This document shows positions 63,158-64,000 of a DNA stretch of 64,000 nt, piece by piece; the first letter of the stretch is position 1; the number at the start of each line of letters is the position of its first letter. The stretch lies in NCBI GenBank assembly GCA_001913845.2, contig MKGP02000076.1:22918-86917 (forward strand). Reading direction: 5' to 3'. Position numbers and translations under genes: made by a program. The notes under the pieces are model-generated. The model was not told the DNA's origin. It searched no databases and saw nothing but the letters and a program-made list of their open reading frames with translations. This stretch comes from Limnothrix sp. CACIAM 69d (GTDB lineage: Bacteria; Cyanobacteriota; Cyanobacteriia; CACIAM-69d).

Positions 63158-64000
63158 GGATCAAGATAGCGCGGTAATTTAGGGAGAGCGAGTTAATTGC
63201 ACTGAGGTTTGCGAAAGCTACACAGAGCAAAATCTTCCCACCCCAACCGAATCAGGCGAGCATAATCAAATTCCAAAAGACGTGGAAAAATTGAAAAAAG
63301 AGTGAAAGTTGTTCAAAATTAGCCCTAATTCGCCATTTACGATCCTCAGGGTTCGTTCTCCTCATTTCTAGGATAGATGAATTTTGATTGGTGATGATCC
63401 GGGAACCAAAGAGAATCAGGGTTAAATTGGGTATTAATTTACACAAGTATGGTTTTCTTGAATATTCGTTAAAAATTCAACTCTGAAGAGCATGGTCGCA
63501 ACTGAGAGACCGGTGCTTCAAAATCTTTCTTGATTAATTCCCATGATCAGGGTTTTGAAAGGCCTGATCACAAAAAACTTAATGGGTGAAACGAATCGCT
63601 CAGTCCCAATATTTTTAATAATCCCTGGTTTCTAGGCTAACAGGGCGAAAAGGCATTGTCTATCGTGATAGAGATGTTATAAATTTTCAAAAATGCCCGT
63701 TTAAAACAATTAGAACTTAAAAAAAGTTGAAATACTTGAAAAAAGCTGAAATTATAGGCTATCTGATTTCTATTCCTGGTTCTGGCTGCTGCTGACGGTG
63801 AGTATTGATACCTCTCGGGAATCGCTGATGCGACCAAAATGGCCCAACCTTGGAAGGCTCATTTTGGAAGCATCAGCCCTTACCTTAATCATTAAGTACA
63901 ATAACAACACTTAGTAAACCAGTTTCTCAGGCACTGTAAATCCACTAGTCGGGCTGCCAGTCTAGTTAATTGTTCCAACACCTCTATAGTTTCTGTTCTA
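63158..64000. other. AT-rich intergenic region at the window end
   Basis: No convincing gene. Two short minus-strand frames (63252-63446, 63637-63837) are AT-rich and not protein-like. The region holds aattgaaaaaagagtgaaagt-type and aaaaaagttgaaatac-type words. A gene may begin beyond the right end. No element core or class A/B end is seen. Confidence 0.45.

Overview
The window is a piece of a cyanobacterial chromosome. Three things show this: very many HIP1-type GCGATCGC and CGATCG sites, a tmRNA whose tag reads ANNIVPFARKTVAVA, and typical cyanobacterial genes (a low-complexity-tail membrane protein, PEP-CTERM surface proteins, a single-chain CobN). I do not name a genus. Almost all of it is ordinary chromosomal backbone with short intergenic regions; no rRNA, tRNA, CRISPR array, prophage or complete insertion sequence was found.

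Layout. 1-9.4 kb: the 3' part of a penicillin-binding-protein homologue without its catalytic motifs, a secreted SH3 protein, cutA, argD with an overlapping small membrane-protein gene, rsmH, a response regulator/PP2C phosphatase with a partner RsbW-like kinase, and yebC. 9.6-20.7 kb: cobN, a universal stress protein, a metallo-beta-lactamase-fold hydrolase, a 5-formyl-THF cyclo-ligase fused to MoaD, a Tat/lipoprotein amine oxidase, two small genes and ssrA (tmRNA). 20.8-31.2 kb: a low-complexity-tail membrane protein, a GST-like protein, the conserved rimP-nusA-ylxR-infB translation/transcription operon, a probable structured small RNA just upstream of it, and a PabB/TrpE-family synthase. 31.4-46.5 kb: two PEP-CTERM paralogues, csaB, a holin-like membrane protein, a pentapeptide protein, purK, uvrB, an unrecognised RPV-repeat protein, gyrA and an RTX metalloprotease. 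47.5-64 kb: a HEAT/PEP-repeat membrane protein, a P-type ATPase, an acyltransferase, a periplasmic TPR-like protein, two formylglycine-generating-enzyme-like paralogues whose C-terminal ends look like diversity-generating-retroelement variable regions, and two large sensor kinases.

The non-coding layer is the most unusual part. At least eight short elements of about 131-144 bp carry the palindromic core caaggggcttaagccccttg or a variant of it. They fall into two classes with different ends: class A has ends like gaggatgtctgaaaag and 3-bp TNA target duplications, and class B has ends like gggcctgtcgtca with TA duplications. They sit exactly at gene ends (supplying the cutA stop codon, and abutting the stop codon of the membrane protein at 20830), 20 bp before a gene start, and in a nested cluster at 41.3-41.7 kb. 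Many gaps also hold direct tandem repeats of 12-17 bp.

Most worth following up: the DGR-like variable ends at 55.4-56.6 kb (no reverse transcriptase in the window), the shared-core element families, the MTHFS-MoaD fusion, the dead PBP, the RPV-repeat protein, and the structured RNA upstream of rimP.
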